64,000 nucleotides of DNA from Symbiodinium natans (taxonomy: Eukaryota; Sar; Dinophyceae; Suessiales; Symbiodiniaceae). Positions 40,284-50,825 of the stretch are shown here, piece after piece (position 1 is the first letter of the stretch; the number at the start of each line of letters is the position of its first letter). A program made the translations under genes and the position numbers. The notes beneath the pieces are model-generated. The model was not told the DNA's origin. It did not search any database and saw only the letters and a list, made by a program, of their open reading frames with translations. The stretch is from the NCBI GenBank assembly GCA_905221605.1, contig CAJNDS010001668.1, positions 1,292,276 to 1,356,275 of the forward strand. The letters are read 5' to 3'.

Positions 40284-40772
40284 TTAGATAAGCGGCAACA
40301 AAAGGTCCTTAACGTCTGTCTTTAGAGTTAGGCCACGACAGCCCTGCGAAACCGAGGTTGAATATGTGGGTCCCCGTTTGCGTTGGGTTCTTGGCTTAAA
40401 TGTTGCCGCTGTGAAATTGGTTGCTTTCCCCACGTCGATCGGTTTCCACGTTGGGGTACAACACTTTTCAGCATCGGGTGATGCAGCAAATGCATGTTCT
40501 CCTAGGTCATATAGGCGTCCCCATGCGCGCTCGGCATGTTGGGAGTACATCTGTTGGGGGGATGGCTTTGTCTTGATGTGAAGGAGCTGAGAGGGATATG
40601 AATTTCCGCCGTCATGCGTCCGCGAAGTCGCAAACAGCCTCATCACACCTCCCGAGATCCCAATCCCATGTCGTCCCTGAGATGGAGTGTCGCTGGACGA
40701 GTTTATTGACGGAATCTTGAAGTGCCACTTGGATGATTTTGTGCAGGCGAGATAGGCTTCACAGGTAAACAA
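40284..40772 (-). CDS. Unidentified 162-codon open frame in a repeat-free island
   Basis: Open on the minus strand with mixed composition (start MFTCEAYLACTKSSKWHFK). Island 40190-40800 has no telomere-type units, unlike its surroundings. No domain recognised. It may be an old transposon piece or chance; the + strand also has a 71-codon frame there. Confidence 0.3.
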   Translation of the reverse strand: MFTCEAYLACTKSSKWHFKIPSINSSSDTPSQGRHGIGISGGVMRLFATSRTHDGGNSYPSQLLHIKTKPSPQQMYSQHAERAWGRLYDLGEHAFAASPDAEKCCTPTWKPIDVGKATNFTAATFKPRTQRKRGPTYSTSVSQGCRGLTLKTDVKDLLLPLI

Positions 40773-40965
40773 GAAGTTATGGATGTTTCTCTGGCTGCCT
40801 CTGGGGTGTCTGGGAGCTCCATGTCGCCCTAAACCTTAAACCTCAAGCCCTAAACCCTAAACCCAAACCCGACACCCCAAACAGCCCAGTAGACTCACCT
40901 GAATCTTAGTCCGAAACCCCGAGCCACCATCCCAGACCAGGTGGGTTCAGGGTTTTTGTTAGGGT

Positions 40966-41110
40966 AGTTACATGCTCCCTTGGTATGGGCCCTGAAAAGG
41001 TGACCCCTTACATAACCCTTCTATACTTCCATACCCTACACAACCCAAGGGCCCATACTTCAGAATCCTTGAAAGGATGTAAGGGACCATATCAAGGGGC
41101 CATGTAACCA
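40966..41110. repeat. Fold-back repeat, family 6
   Basis: GGTAGTTACATGCTCCCTTGG ... CCAAGGGGCCATGTAACCACC. Confidence 0.85.
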
Positions 41111-41459
41111 CCCTTAGAATTTAGGGTTCAGGGATTGTTCAGGGCTCCGAACCTAAACCCTAACCTGAGGGGCTCCAAGTTGATTCCCACATGTTGGCCC
41201 TTAGGTTTAGGGTCTAGGGTTTAGGGTTTAGGGTTTAGGGTTCAGGGTTTACTTTGGGTCCTTAGAGACTTGTTCTGTACCCCTCATTGCCCCTCATGTT
41301 CCTGTCAGCCCCAGAGCTGAAGCCCCACAACCGCCTTAAACCCCAAAACAGCCTTCCCTAAACCTTAAACCCTAAACCCTAAACTCTATACCTTAAACCC
41401 TAAACTTAAACCCTAAACCCTAAACCCTGGACCCTTTCAAGGATTCCTATGCTCTGCAG

Positions 41460-41545
41460 GCAAGGGACCTGCGCGTGCCATCGACCAAGTCGCCATGCAC
41501 GCGGAGTTAAAGCAATTGGACTACAAGTTGACGAGGCATTGGGAG
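41460..41545 (+). CDS. Cation channel, distal tail exon
   Basis: CTCTGCAG| acceptor. Reads KGPARAIDQVAMHAELKQLD then YKLTRHWE. The KGPARAID...H..LK.L pattern matches the helix after the last EF-hand in protist cation channels. The right border abuts TTTTAGGG. Confidence 0.7.
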
Positions 41546-42411
41546 TTTTAGGGTTCAATCGTTAAGGTTTAGGGGAAAAGTGTACCTGAAGACTCCAATG
41601 TAGGTCTTTTTTGGGGCCGTTAAGGTTGTTAGAACGGGTTTCAGTATGCTGCCCATAAACGAACTACATTCGAGTCTTACAGTAAGGCTTAGTTAATAGT
41701 ACTTCAACTAACCCTAAACCCTAAGCCCTACACCCTAAACCCTAAATCCTAAACCTTAAGCCCCTAAGCTGCCATCATCCCTACTTACCAGAAGTCCCTG
41801 CAAGGATCGCACCTTCGGGCGGCGCGGGGTATGTGCGACGCATAAGGATTTAGGGTGTAGGGTTTAGGGTTTAGGGTTTAGGGCTCAGGGTTTAGGGTTT
41901 AGGGTTTAGGGTTTCCAAGCTCAAATCACTCAAAAACTTCCCGGAACTGGTGGCTTCCTACAGCGTCCATGCCGTCTACACTCATGTACCTACACATATT
42001 TGTATTGTTGTGCATCGTATTGTATTGTGTTGTGTTGTGTTGCATTGTATGGTACGGCATTGTCTTGGTAACCTCATGTGTAGCTGTATTGTATTGCAGT
42101 GCATGACTTGTTGTTAATACTTTGTGTGACATGAAATGAGAACATGTGACTTGCATTGTCTTGTTTCGGAACTACCTTAGGCAGTCAAGGTCCTTGCCTG
42201 AAGACTCCAATGTAGTTATTTTGGGGCCCACTACGGTTTTTTGCAAAGGATGACAGCATTCTACGCAAAACAGACTACTTACGTCCAAGTCTTCTGTTAC
42301 AGCAAGATACCCCTTCAACTGCCGAAAGTGTCACTTGCTTGTGGGTTTTAGGGGGGGGTGAGTTTCAGGGACAGTTCGCCGTGGCACTCAAAGAATGAGA
42401 AAAAACACTAA

Positions 42412-42560
42412 TATAGGGGTCGGAATAATTACGAATATGGTCCCTTTGTAATTATACTAGAATAACCCCAAAACCCTATTCTAATCATTCAGACCCCTAT
42501 ATTGTAATTATACTATAATAACCCCAAAACCCTATTCGAATCATTCAGACCCCTATATTA
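42412..42560. mobile_element. MITE-like TIR element with a tandem-duplicated right half
   Basis: Left end TAATATAGGGGTCGGAATAATT and right end AATCATTCAGACCCCTATATTA are inverted. The right 56 bases occur twice in a row. No ORF. Confidence 0.8.
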
Positions 42561-42574
42561 GCTGCTCCGGCGCA

Positions 42575-42618
42575 GGCTGGTGCGGTCGCCGCTGGGCCGG
42601 ATGGAAGTCCTCAATGCG
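42575..42618 (+). CDS. Possible exon
   Basis: GGCGCAG| to AATGCG|GTTACC; two frames are open (LVRSPLGRMEVLNA or AGAVAAGPDGSPQ). Confidence 0.3.
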
Positions 42619-42859
42619 GTTACCTCCTCCTTGGGTTTAGGGTTTAGGGTTTAGGGTTTGGGGTTTGGGGTTTGGGGTTTTGGGTTTTGGGTTTTGGGTT
42701 TAGGGGTTTTGGGTTTAGGGGTTTAAGGGTTTAGGGTTTTGGCCCCTAACCCTAAACAGGGGTAGGGTTGAATAAACAATTTCATTTCATGTTTATAAAG
42801 CCACAAAAGCTTAGTTTCTTACTGGGCCAACCCTAAACCGCGACATCGAATTCTTGTAG

Positions 42860-42908
42860 GGCCAATGTTCTGGAGGGCGTCGAAGCCTAGCCTGGAGTTC
42901 GAGCTACA
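42860..42908 (+). CDS. Possible exon
   Basis: TTCTTGTAG| acceptor, reads PMFWRASKPSLEFEL to CTACA|GTGCCA. Confidence 0.4.
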
Positions 42909-43344
42909 GTGCCATACCACCACTTTCTTGTTGCCTCCCCCTCCCCCCCTCTGCCCCCACCCCCATAGCATCTCGGATTTGGGGTTTAGGGTTTAGGGTT
43001 AGGGTTTAGGGTTTGAATCCCCTCTCCCAACCCCCTGCTGAGGACAAAGCATAGACCCGAACCCAGACCCTTACACGAGCAAAGCGACATAAAACGACAA
43101 TAGATCAGACAGCCTAATTACTACACTAGACTCTAGGCCATGTCAGAGACCTATGCCCAGACCTTCACAAACAAAGCACGACATCCCCACCAGAACTCAA
43201 CCACGCCATCTGCAGACCCATACTGTGAAAGCTTAACACAAAGAAATAGTTTTTAGGGTTTAGGGTTTAGGGCTTAGGGTTTACAGCATGTAACCTCATA
43301 CCCCCAAGAAGAGAAACGTGAAATGGTAATTTCTCATTAGCACC

Positions 43345-43517
43345 CTACGGGTCCATGTACCTTGTTTTATATACTTGGGCCCCAAAGTTTTTATATGGGT
43401 TGGAGTTTAGGGTTTAGGCTTTGGGTTTAGGGTTTAGGGATTAGGGTTTAGGGTTTAGGGTTTAGGGTTGAGGGGGGAATTAATTAAGGCCCAAGTGTAC
43501 CCTATTTAGGTACTTAA
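43345..43517. repeat. Fold-back family 1 split by a TTTAGGG array
   Basis: The left half (GGGTCCATGTACC ... GGGCCCCAAAG) and right half (TTAAGGCCCAAGTGTACCCT ... TAGGTAC) of family 1 are separated by about 75 bases of TTTAGGG units (43400-43472) at the place where intact copies are continuous. Confidence 0.88.
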
Positions 43518-43800
43518 GCACTGAGAAGCAACATGCTCGGGTTCGAGGCCTGACAGGGTGCATAGGCCTAAGGGCTTCCAATTTCCAAAGGGCCCCACCC
43601 GGACACCTAAACTCGCATTTAGGGTTTCGGGTTCAGGGTTTAGGGTTTAGGGTTTACCTACGGTTTTACCAAGTGTCTAGTCAGTTCTTACCGGCTTACA
43701 GTTCAGCTTCAAACCCTAAACCCTGAACCCTAAACCCTAAACCCTAAGCCCTAAACCCCAAACCCCAAACCCTAAACCCTACCCCAACTTTCGGGCCAAG

Positions 43801-43879
43801 GCTGGATGATGCCCACGGCTACCCCGCCGAACGCGCCCTTACGGGCGGCAATTTTCAATCCGTCGCTGAACATCTCAAG
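43801..43879 (+). CDS. Probable exon
   Basis: GCCAAG| acceptor, reads LDDAHGYPAERALTGGNFQS then VAEHLK, ends AAG|GCTGTT (GC donor). Confidence 0.45.
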
Positions 43880-44421
43880 GCTGTTCCTGTTGGGCTTCCA
43901 TAGCTCCGACTATCCGCTGTTTGCTCAAGGACGTTTAGGGTATAGGGTTTCGGGTTTAGGGTTTAGGGGCCCCCAAAAGTTCAAAAAATGTTCTGCCTTA
44001 TAAAGGGTTAGCAAAGATTGCATGTTTTTTTTGGGGGGGTTTCTAAACCAAACAGTTGTAGTGGATTTGGCTTTGAGGGTTTCAGGCTTTTAGAATTCCC
44101 TTGCTCTTTAAGAAGTTTTTGCGCCCAGTGGCTCCTTACGATGCAAGGGTTGTTGCGAAAGTTTGCAGCCTATCCCGATATTTTAGAGTGGGTTGTGAGG
44201 TTCACTTTAAGCACACAAAACCTACTTCATTGTAGGATCTTCTTCCAAGACCGTTATGGGATTTCTTCAGGGACCGAAGATAAGTTGCATCTGGGCTCCT
44301 AGGGCAGGGTCAGGGCTGTTTTGGTGTTGCTGACGGTTTCAAGGTTTGGGGGACTTCCGCGATCTTCCGTCTTCCGTTCTAGTTTCGTAGGGTTCTGAGT
44401 TTGAGGCGGCTTAGGGTTTAG

Positions 44422-44556
44422 ACCTTCACAGAAGGCAACGGCATGCCACAGGGACATGGCTCCATAGAGGATGGTCTGGTTGAAATGCCCTGCCCACCAT
44501 CATCAACAAATCCGTGGGGGGATGTCGAGCTTGGCAAATCGCAGCCCAAACCCCGT
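44422..44556 (+). CDS. Probable exon starting on TTTAG
   Basis: GGGTTTAG| acceptor from a telomere-type unit, 45 whole codons including GHGSIEDGLVEMPCPPSSTN, CCCCGT|GTGCGT donor. One of the longer exons in the cluster. Confidence 0.5.
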
Positions 44557-44611
44557 GTGCGTGAAGGGTTGTGAAGGCAGGCTGCCATGGAGACAGAAAT
44601 CCATTTCCTTA

Positions 44612-44706
44612 GTAGCTGAGTGAGTACACGTTACACTTTTTGGGATACGAAAATCCCCTATAAAACTGAAAGTGTACACTTTTAGGGGCTTATGAACTCA
44701 GAAGGT
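44612..44706. repeat. Fold-back repeat, family 3
   Basis: TAGCTGAGTGAGTACACGTT ... GTGTACAC...GAACTCAG; other copies at 47315-47409 and 55830-55927. Confidence 0.88.
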
Positions 44707-44762
44707 AAGTTTCTGGAAGGGGTACAGCCCGATTTCAGCATAATGGGTCTTGAGAGGATCAG

Positions 44763-44816
44763 ACATGGCTCGACGTGCACCAGTAGGTAACGACGAATGG
44801 GCTGACCTGGCAACCT
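44763..44816 (+). CDS. Possible exon
   Basis: GATCAG| acceptor, MARRAPVGNDEWADLAT, ACCT|GTAACC donor. Confidence 0.4.
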
Positions 44817-44959
44817 GTAACCTTCTTGGGTGCTAAAGAGTCCTTTAGACCCAAACCCTCAAAAGGTGAACTCTTTTTTTAACCCCCGAAGAACCCGAAG
44901 CCCCAAGCCAAACCCTAAACGCGAAACCCTAAACCCTAAACCCGGGAATTCTCAGCCAG

Positions 44960-45024
44960 CAGTAGAGCAAGCCAGGTTTTTCGCAATGGCAGAGACAGCT
45001 TGGTGCTTTGATGCTGAAGCCGCT
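44960..45024 (+). CDS. Possible exon
   Basis: CAGCCAG| acceptor, VEQARFFAMAETAWCFDAEA then A, GCCGCT|GTGGGC donor. Confidence 0.4.
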
Positions 45025-45087
45025 GTGGGCCCCTCCCCATAGGTTTGGAGGTTCATGGGGATAAGTAGTGTGTAAGGAAGCCTTAAA

Positions 45088-45190
45088 CCCTAAACCCTAA
45101 ACCCTAATCCCTAAAACCCTAAACCCTAAACCCCATAAACCCCTAAAGCCCTAAACCCCTAAACCCCTAAACCCTAAACCCTAAACCCTA
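45088..45190. repeat. CCCTAAA/CCCCTAAA mixed array
   Basis: About 13 units with several octamer variants. 45191-45837 holds unique sequence, TTTAGGG units near 45350 and a family 4 fold-back split by TTTAGGG (45656-45790). Confidence 0.92.
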
Positions 45191-45837
45191 ACCCCAAATC
45201 CTGGAGATGCTTTTCAGTCTAGATCTCCTACTGGCGGGGCCCCGCCTTGTTGTATCCTTTTACCTTGAGCCGCTTGTGGGGAGGGGGCGCCTGGGTCAAT
45301 ACAGAAGATTGTGGATACTGTCGTTAGGGGTTTAGGTTTCGGGTTCAGGGTTTAGGGTTTAGGGGTTAGGGTTTTGGGTAAACCCCAAACCTTATAGCGG
45401 CGTTGAGGCTTGAATTGGTCGACTTCTTGAATTCCTTCAAACCTCACAACTCTTTGCATTTGATAGCTTGTGCCCAGTAGTAACTTGTGCTTCTCCGTTT
45501 CTAGGTGGACCATTCAATTCCCAGATATTATTCTTGAATGGTTTCCGCTTCTGCTGCCCTGAACCCATTCCCCCAAGCCACCCTAAACCGCAAACCCTAA
45601 ACCCTAAAACCTAAACCCTAAAACCCAACATCCTATCAACCCTAGATCGCCCCCTTGGAGGTTCGTGGTACCTAGTAGCCCACTCAGAACTGTACTTACA
45701 ACCCACTTGTAAGCCTAGCAGGGTTTAGGGTTTAGGGTTTAGGGTACTTAAGGGGCTTCTAAGTGGGTTATAGCTACGCTTTTGATTGGGTTAAACTCTA
45801 AACTCTAAACGCTAGTTCTTATAATTGGCACTCCTAG

Positions 45838-45907
45838 GTCCCCTCCCTGTGCGGCCCATGAACATGTCCAGGCCTCTGTGCATCGAAGTCCTCCCAAGTG
45901 CAGCACA
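45838..45907 (+). CDS. Possible exon
   Basis: CACTCCTAG| acceptor, PLPVRPMNMSRPLCIEVLPS to CAGCACA|GTGTTG. Confidence 0.4.
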
Positions 45908-46043
45908 GTGTTGGGTTGGGCTCTTGCTGTTAGGGTTTAGGGTTGAGGGTTTTAGTCTGATAAGGGAATCCCAAAAACCTGAAGCCCCATACAGTTTGGG
46001 GTTTAGGGTTTAGGGTTTTGGGGGTTTGGGGTCTAGGGTTTAG

Positions 46044-46163
46044 GGCCTCCAGCCCTACCCAACCCGCGTGGAACCGCACTTGGTGTTCTCATGCCGCGGA
46101 AAGGTCCAAAATCCAGGCATACCTCATGCATTCAGTGTGGAGGATGTTTCGGGGCTCATGGCG
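46044..46163 (+). CDS. Probable exon starting on TTTAG
   Basis: GGTTTAG| acceptor, exactly 40 codons with VEPHLVFSCRGKVQNPGIPH and FSVEDVSGLMA, ATGGCG|GTCTAG donor. Strongly protein-like; no family recognised. Confidence 0.55.
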
Positions 46164-46683
46164 GTCTAGGAGGTTCAACCCAAAACCAGAAACCCTTACA
46201 GGGAATTTCCTCAGAACCCCTTCAAGAAAGAAAACCGTATACCCCAAAGACGATTGCAATTCTTTCCATTTTCTCCAGTTGCCTAAGCCACTGCCTTGAT
46301 CATCCCATGACACCCGCCCGGCTTACAGTTCAGCTTCAAAACCCTAAACCCTAAACCCTAAACCCTAAACCTAAACCCTAAACCCTAAACCCCTGCTAGC
46401 CCCCAACTGTGCGCCGACGTGCCGAACTGCTCCCAACCCGATTTTCTTCGGGGGTGGGGATATGGAAGGGCTTCAGTATCGGTTTAGGTTTAGGTTTCCA
46501 GTGTATCATGTAGGCTCGATGCATGAACGAGAGTGGTTCGACGTCTGCTGTACAAGAACCCTGATGGAACCCCTAGCAGGGAGAATATAGAATACGAAGG
46601 GAATCCCAGGACCCTGGTAGGTATGTTCCGATTCTATTCCTACTCTGTGCTTGGGGGTTCCCAGTTTGGGGTTCCCAATAACG

Positions 46684-46785
46684 CAGTAGTAGAGTAGGTA
46701 ACCTTTAACCTTTTTGGGTTAATATATTCCCCTTATAATCCCAAAGGTTAACCTTTTAAAACCCCTAGGTACTGGACAACTAAGA
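46684..46785. repeat. Fold-back repeat, family 5
   Basis: GTAGGTAACCTTTAACC ... GGTTAACCTTTTAAAACCCC; ends GTACTGGACAAC. Confidence 0.75.
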
Positions 46786-46811
46786 TAATCATAAAGCTCG
46801 AAGTGTTGCAG

Positions 46812-46874
46812 CTGCTTGTCATCGCCCTATTCTTCTCGATGCCACAAGCAGAACTTGCTACCCTCAGCTACATG
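46812..46874 (+). CDS. Probable exon, membrane- or signal-like
   Basis: GTTGCAG| acceptor, 21 codons starting LLVIALFFSMPQAELATLSY, ATG|GTCCTT donor. The first nine residues are strongly hydrophobic. Confidence 0.5.
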
Positions 46875-47209
46875 GTCCTTGAATCATGGGCCCTTAAACA
46901 GGGGAATCCTTGCCAGTTTCTGAGATACCCCTGAACTGTCCTTCAATAGGCAGAAAGTACCCTAAGGGGATGGATTGAGGACTACTTGGGCAGGTATTTG
47001 TGCGGGTTGGGGGCTGTTTAGAGTTTTGGCTTATGGGCCTAGGGCTTGTTGTTCCTAAACCCTAAACCCTAAACCCTACACCCTAAACCCTAAACCCTAA
47101 ACCCTAAACCCTACACCCTAAACCCGAAACCCTAACCCTAAACCGCATATTCACCCTTGTCACTCACAGGCTCTTCTTGGCAACCCGAAACCCTGAACTC
47201 CGAAACCTT

Positions 47210-47481
47210 GGGATGTTCCGCCTTCTACTAACAGTCCTTAGGGTTTAGGGTTTAGGGTTAGGGTTTAGGGTTTAGGGCTTAGAGTTTAGGGTTCAGGTTT
47301 TAGGGTGGCCTTGTAGCTGAGTGAGTGCACTTTACACTTTTTGGGATACCATAATCCCCTAGAAATCTGAAAGTGTACACTTTTTAGGGGCTTATGAACT
47401 CAGCAACTAAGATAGGGATTGTAGCAGGGGGTACTACAATCCCTATGAAGGACTGCTAGTATAAGGGGGAACATCCCAACC
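47210..47481. repeat. Fold-back family 2 interrupted by a TTTAGGG array and a family 3 fold-back
   Basis: Left end TTGGGATGTTCCGCCTTCTA..CAGTCCTT and right end ATAGGGATTGTAG...GGGGAACATCCCAA are halves of family 2. Between them lie about 90 bases of TTTAGGG-type units and a complete family 3 copy (47315-47409). Confidence 0.88.
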
Positions 47482-47526
47482 CAAAACCATGAACCCCTAC
47501 ATTCCGCAGAAGCCTGTTTCTTATAG

Positions 47527-47595
47527 GTCACATGCGTCAACTGCAGCCCATTTGGCAGCTGAACTGAACGCTGGGTTTGGGGCAATGAAGTCGAG
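47527..47595 (+). CDS. Probable exon
   Basis: TTCTTATAG| acceptor, SHASTAAHLAAELNAGFGAM then KSRLFG, GG|GTGTGG donor. Ala-rich helix. Confidence 0.5.
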
Positions 47596-47682
47596 GCTGT
47601 TTGGGGTGTGGATTTAGGCAAACCTTAAACCCTAAACCCCAAACCCCAAGCCCTCAACCCGGTACCAAACCCCCCCAAAAAG

Positions 47683-47790
47683 CCGCAAGTCCCTTGCTGC
47701 CTCTCAACAAGAGGTGCTGTTTGGTACGAACCGCCTCTCCGAGCCTTGGCCATGTATTCGCCAGGAGGCGTGCCGACAACGCTGCTGGGC
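47683..47790 (+). CDS. Probable exon
   Basis: AAAAAG| acceptor, RKSLAASQQEVLFGTNRLSE then PWPCIRQEACRQ; right border uncertain. It may follow 47595 directly. Confidence 0.45.
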
Positions 47791-47910
47791 GGCACCCTAC
47801 ACCCTAAACCCTAAACCCTAAACCCTAGTGCAGCTGATTCTAAGAATTCTTGCAAAGCTTAACAAGGGGTTAAGCTTCCTTCTTCTGCAAGAACAAGGAA
47901 CTTAATCTTT

Positions 47911-48016
47911 CCCTAAGGGTCCATGTACCTAAACAGGGAATACTTGGGCCTCAAAGTACTTCCTATATAGGGACTTTGGGGCCCTAGTATATAATAAGGT
48001 GCATGGACCCTTAGGG
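47911..48016. repeat. Fold-back repeat, family 1
   Basis: CCCTAAGGGTCCATGTACCT ... AGGTGCATGGACCCTTAGGG; complete copy. Confidence 0.92.
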
Positions 48017-48055
48017 TTTGTTCTTCCCGGATTGTTGGAGTTCGGTTTGCCTCAG

Positions 48056-48130
48056 GTGTTCAAAGGTTGCCCCAGCGGTCCAATCAAACAAACAGTTCAA
48101 ATTTGGCTATCCTCGGGAGTGTTGCAGCCC
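48056..48130 (+). CDS. Possible exon
   Basis: TGCCTCAG| acceptor, VFKGCPSGPIKQTVQIWLSS then GVLQ; CCC|GTCTTA is a candidate donor. A second frame is also open. Confidence 0.4.
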
Positions 48131-48733
48131 GTCTTATACAGCTACCCCCCTCCTCCCCCCCAACCTTCCAGTCGTCCAGTTTCACTATGGGTTTAGCCCT
48201 AAACCCTAAGCCCAAAACCCCTAAAACCCCTAAACCCCTAAACCCTAAACCCCTAAAACCCCTAAACCCCTCAAACCCCTAAACCCTCAACTCTAAACCC
48301 ATCCACAAGGCTGAACTCCGAAACCCTACTTGAAAGCTCTTTTGACTTAGCAAGTCTACTTCTTCTCGCCCAGAAACCCTATGATAATTTCTCCCACCTT
48401 ACTTGCCCTACTTGCTAAGTCTAAGGGGCTTCCATGTAGGCCTTTTGCCCTGAAGGCGGCAAGCCTTTCTGAACGGAAACTACAAAGAAGCCCCAGGGTA
48501 GACACGCCGTTGAAATTGATGTGAACCTGAATTGAGCCCGCAAAATCGTCGGAGCGTCCTCAACTACATTCCGTTTTCATATCGCTTGTAGTTTTGGGTA
48601 CTCGGACCGAAGGCCTGCACAAACCCAAGTTCAAAAAGCACGATCCCCTATATGCCCTAAACCCTGAACCCTGAACCCTAAACCCTAAACCCTAAACCCT
48701 AAACCCTAAACCCTATTCATAGAATCTCCTGAG

Positions 48734-48770
48734 AGCCCTGGAGGCCAAGCACGGGGATGGAGGCTCCTGC
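48734..48770 (+). CDS. Possible short exon
   Basis: CTGAG| then LEAKHGDGGSC to TGC|GTCGGA. Confidence 0.35.
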
Positions 48771-48943
48771 GTCGGATTGAGTCTTGTGGTTTCAGGGTGT
48801 TTCGTGCGGTTTGATTAAGAACGAGTTTAGTGTTTAGGGTTTAGGGTTTAGGCTTTGGGTGCTTAGGCTTTACATTCGCTTGCTAAATAGTGGCTTGGAG
48901 ACCCAAGCAGTACCCATTCTTGGGAGGTTTAGGGTGTTTGGGT

Positions 48944-49105
48944 GACACCTAAGTGTTCCGGGGTCAGGATCCCTTCTAGACTTTTGGGGTTTAGGGTTTA
49001 GGGTTTAGTGTTTAGGGTTTAGGGTTTAGGGGACACCTATGTGTTCCAGGGTCAGGATCCCTTTTGGGGGACACCTATGTGTTCCAGGGTCAGGATCCCT
49101 TCTAG
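48944..49105. repeat. Three local copies of a 36-bp unit
   Basis: GACACCTATGTGTTCCAGGG plus TCAGGATCCCTT occurs at 48944, 49031 and 49070. A TTTAGGG run separates the first two. Confidence 0.9.
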
Positions 49106-49537
49106 GCTTTAGGCTCGATGCATCCGTAGAAGCCAACAGTTAAAACCTCAAGGCCCCCGAGCCGCCAAGCAATCTGACCAAAACGAGGGGGGGGGGGGGG
49201 GTTGTTTGGGGTTTAAGGGTTTAGGCTCTAGGGTTTTGGGTGGGCTTTAGGGTTTTGGGTGCAAGGGTTTAGGGTTTGGGGTTTAGGGTTTTGGGTGCAA
49301 GGGTTTAGGGTTTGGGGACCTTTAGGGACCTCAACTAGGTAGCTGTGTGTGTGTGTGTGTACAAAAAAGGAGGGCTTCCAAGAGGCCGGCGGCAGACAAT
49401 GCTAAAACTGTCACGTGGGTTGCGGGGTGCCCCCTAAACCCAGGGTTTAGGGTTTAGGGTTTATTGGTTTAGGGTTTAACTCTAATCGCCCCACTACTGG
49501 CATTTTAAACCCTGCCGGCGCTCAACTCTCAGGACTC

Positions 49538-49600
49538 CTCTAAACCCTAAACCCTAAACCCTAAACCCTAAACCCTAAACCCTAAACCCTAAACCCTAAA
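49538..49600. repeat. Interstitial CCCTAAA array
   Basis: About nine perfect units. Confidence 0.95.
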
Positions 49601-49715
49601 CTTTTACGAGGTTTTCTGGGGCTATCTTGAGCCTGAGGGGTATGGGAGCGCGCGTCACTAAGTCCATCCGGAGCTCTATCCCCCTAGTTGTTCTCAGCAG
49701 GGACAGGGAATTAGG

Positions 49716-49791
49716 GGCTTATATATATATATATATAAAGAAACAAAAAAACTAGATATATATATATATATATGGTCCCCCCCCCCCCCCG

Positions 49792-49827
<36 letters not shown>

Positions 49828-49905
49828 TATATATATATATATATGTATAAACAAATGAATAAATACATATATGTATATATATATATATATTTATATATAT
49901 CCTTT
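49716..49905. repeat. TA, C-run and GA microsatellite cluster
   Basis: (TA)n, C11, (GA)n, (TA)n in succession; a strongly hairpin-prone stretch. Confidence 0.92.
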
Positions 49906-49965
49906 AAGGGATTATGCAGGGTATCTCATTCCCTCATTCCCGGCTCAGAACCCGCCAGCTCTTAG

Positions 49966-50049
49966 GCCGTACTGGACCTGATCGCAGACGAACAGATCGC
50001 CCTGGCGCAGATGGCAAGCATGCACCAGCAGGCGTGGCCCGACCCCCGG
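49966..50049 (+). CDS. Probable exon ending on GTTTAG
   Basis: CTCTTAG| acceptor, 28 whole codons, AVLDLIADEQIALAQMASMH then QQAWPDPR. The donor GTTTAG is the first unit of a TTTAGGG array. Confidence 0.55.
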
Positions 50050-50175
50050 GTTTAGGGTTTAGGGTTTAGGGTTTCGGGTTTAGCCTCTAAACCCTAGACC
50101 CTAAACCCTAAACACTAAGCCCTAGGCCTTTAGGGCACACCGGTCCCTACACCCGGGATCCTCTGTAGACTGCAG

Positions 50176-50241
50176 GCCCACGCACTTCAGAAACATGTGT
50201 TCTTCCATGTACGGGGTGCTGGACGACAACCCCCGTTTAAG
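50176..50241 (+). CDS. Probable exon, frame uncertain
   Basis: GACTGCAG| to TTTAAG|GTATGG, 66 bases. Phase continuity with 50049 gives AHALQKHVFFHVRGAGRQPP; a second open frame gives THFRNMCSSMYGVLDDNPRL, which looks more protein-like. Confidence 0.45.
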
Positions 50242-50424
50242 GTATGGGGTTTAGGGTGTAGCGGGTTCGGTTTAGGGTGTAGGGTGTAGGGTGTAGGAAT
50301 TAGGGTTTAGGGTTTTGGATGTAGGGTTTAGGGTTTAGGTTTTGGGGTTTAGGCTTTAGGCTTTGTAGGGTTTAGGGAGCCATTCTTCTGAAGAGCAGTG
50401 AGTTTTCTCATAGTTTGGGTAGTT

Positions 50425-50512
50425 CTCTAAACTAGGCTCCCTTTTCGGGTACCCCTTGTAAGTCAAACAGGATCCCCAAAAGGGACCCCAATTTAGAGAA
50501 CTACCCATATTC
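50425..50512. repeat. Fold-back repeat, family 7
   Basis: GGGTAGTTCTCTAAACTAGG ... CCAATTTAGAGAACTACCC; near-perfect hairpin. Confidence 0.88.
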
Positions 50513-50718
50513 ATTCAGCATGCAGGGTTTTGAGCTGCTTTACAGCGAAGGGCATCTTTCCTTCGCCCAGGGTTCCTGGGCCCACCGGGAAACCCACAAC
50601 CCTTGGTTGAGGGGTTAGGGTTTAGGGTTTGGGGTTTAGGGCTTAGGCCCTCGTAACCCCAAGCGCCATTTGTTGGGAGTCCTTCTGTAGCCCGTCGTAT
50701 GCCCCGGAGGCGCAGGGT

Positions 50719-50825
50719 CCCCTAAACCCTAAACCCTAAACCCTAAACCCTGAACCCTGAACCCTGAACCCTGAACCCTAAACCCTAAACCCTAAACCCT
50801 AAACCCTAAACCCTAAACCCTAACC
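50719..50825. repeat. CCCTAAA/CCCTGAA mixed array
   Basis: A block of CCCTGAA variants sits inside CCCTAAA units. 50937-51060 then repeats the segment at 36072-36200 (CTTTCTTCTGGCTGGCTCTT). Confidence 0.92.

Larger units (their letters stand above)
27222..41545 (+). other. Voltage-gated cation channel gene, one 6-TM domain plus EF-hand-like tail (about 12 exons)
   Basis: Exons spread over 13 kb join in frame: S1 (28772-28858), S1-S2 loop (29144-29204; 30449-30483), S2 (30581-30643), S3 (31210-31280), S4 in two pieces (32929-32979; 33950-34017), S5 and pore helix (35010-35214), filter and S6 (35352-35462), post-S6 helix (36238-36337), EF-hand-like loop (37300-37356) and tail helices (39080-39170; 41460-41545). 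S4 carries R/K every third residue and the filter region reads FEITFAGNWP. Known: dinoflagellates have large families of Ca/Na-type channels of this build in plasma membrane or cilia. Most introns begin with GC. Two weak points exist: one junction lacks canonical dinucleotides, and the exon carrying the second EF-hand was not found. The gene may be working or newly damaged. Confidence 0.75.
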
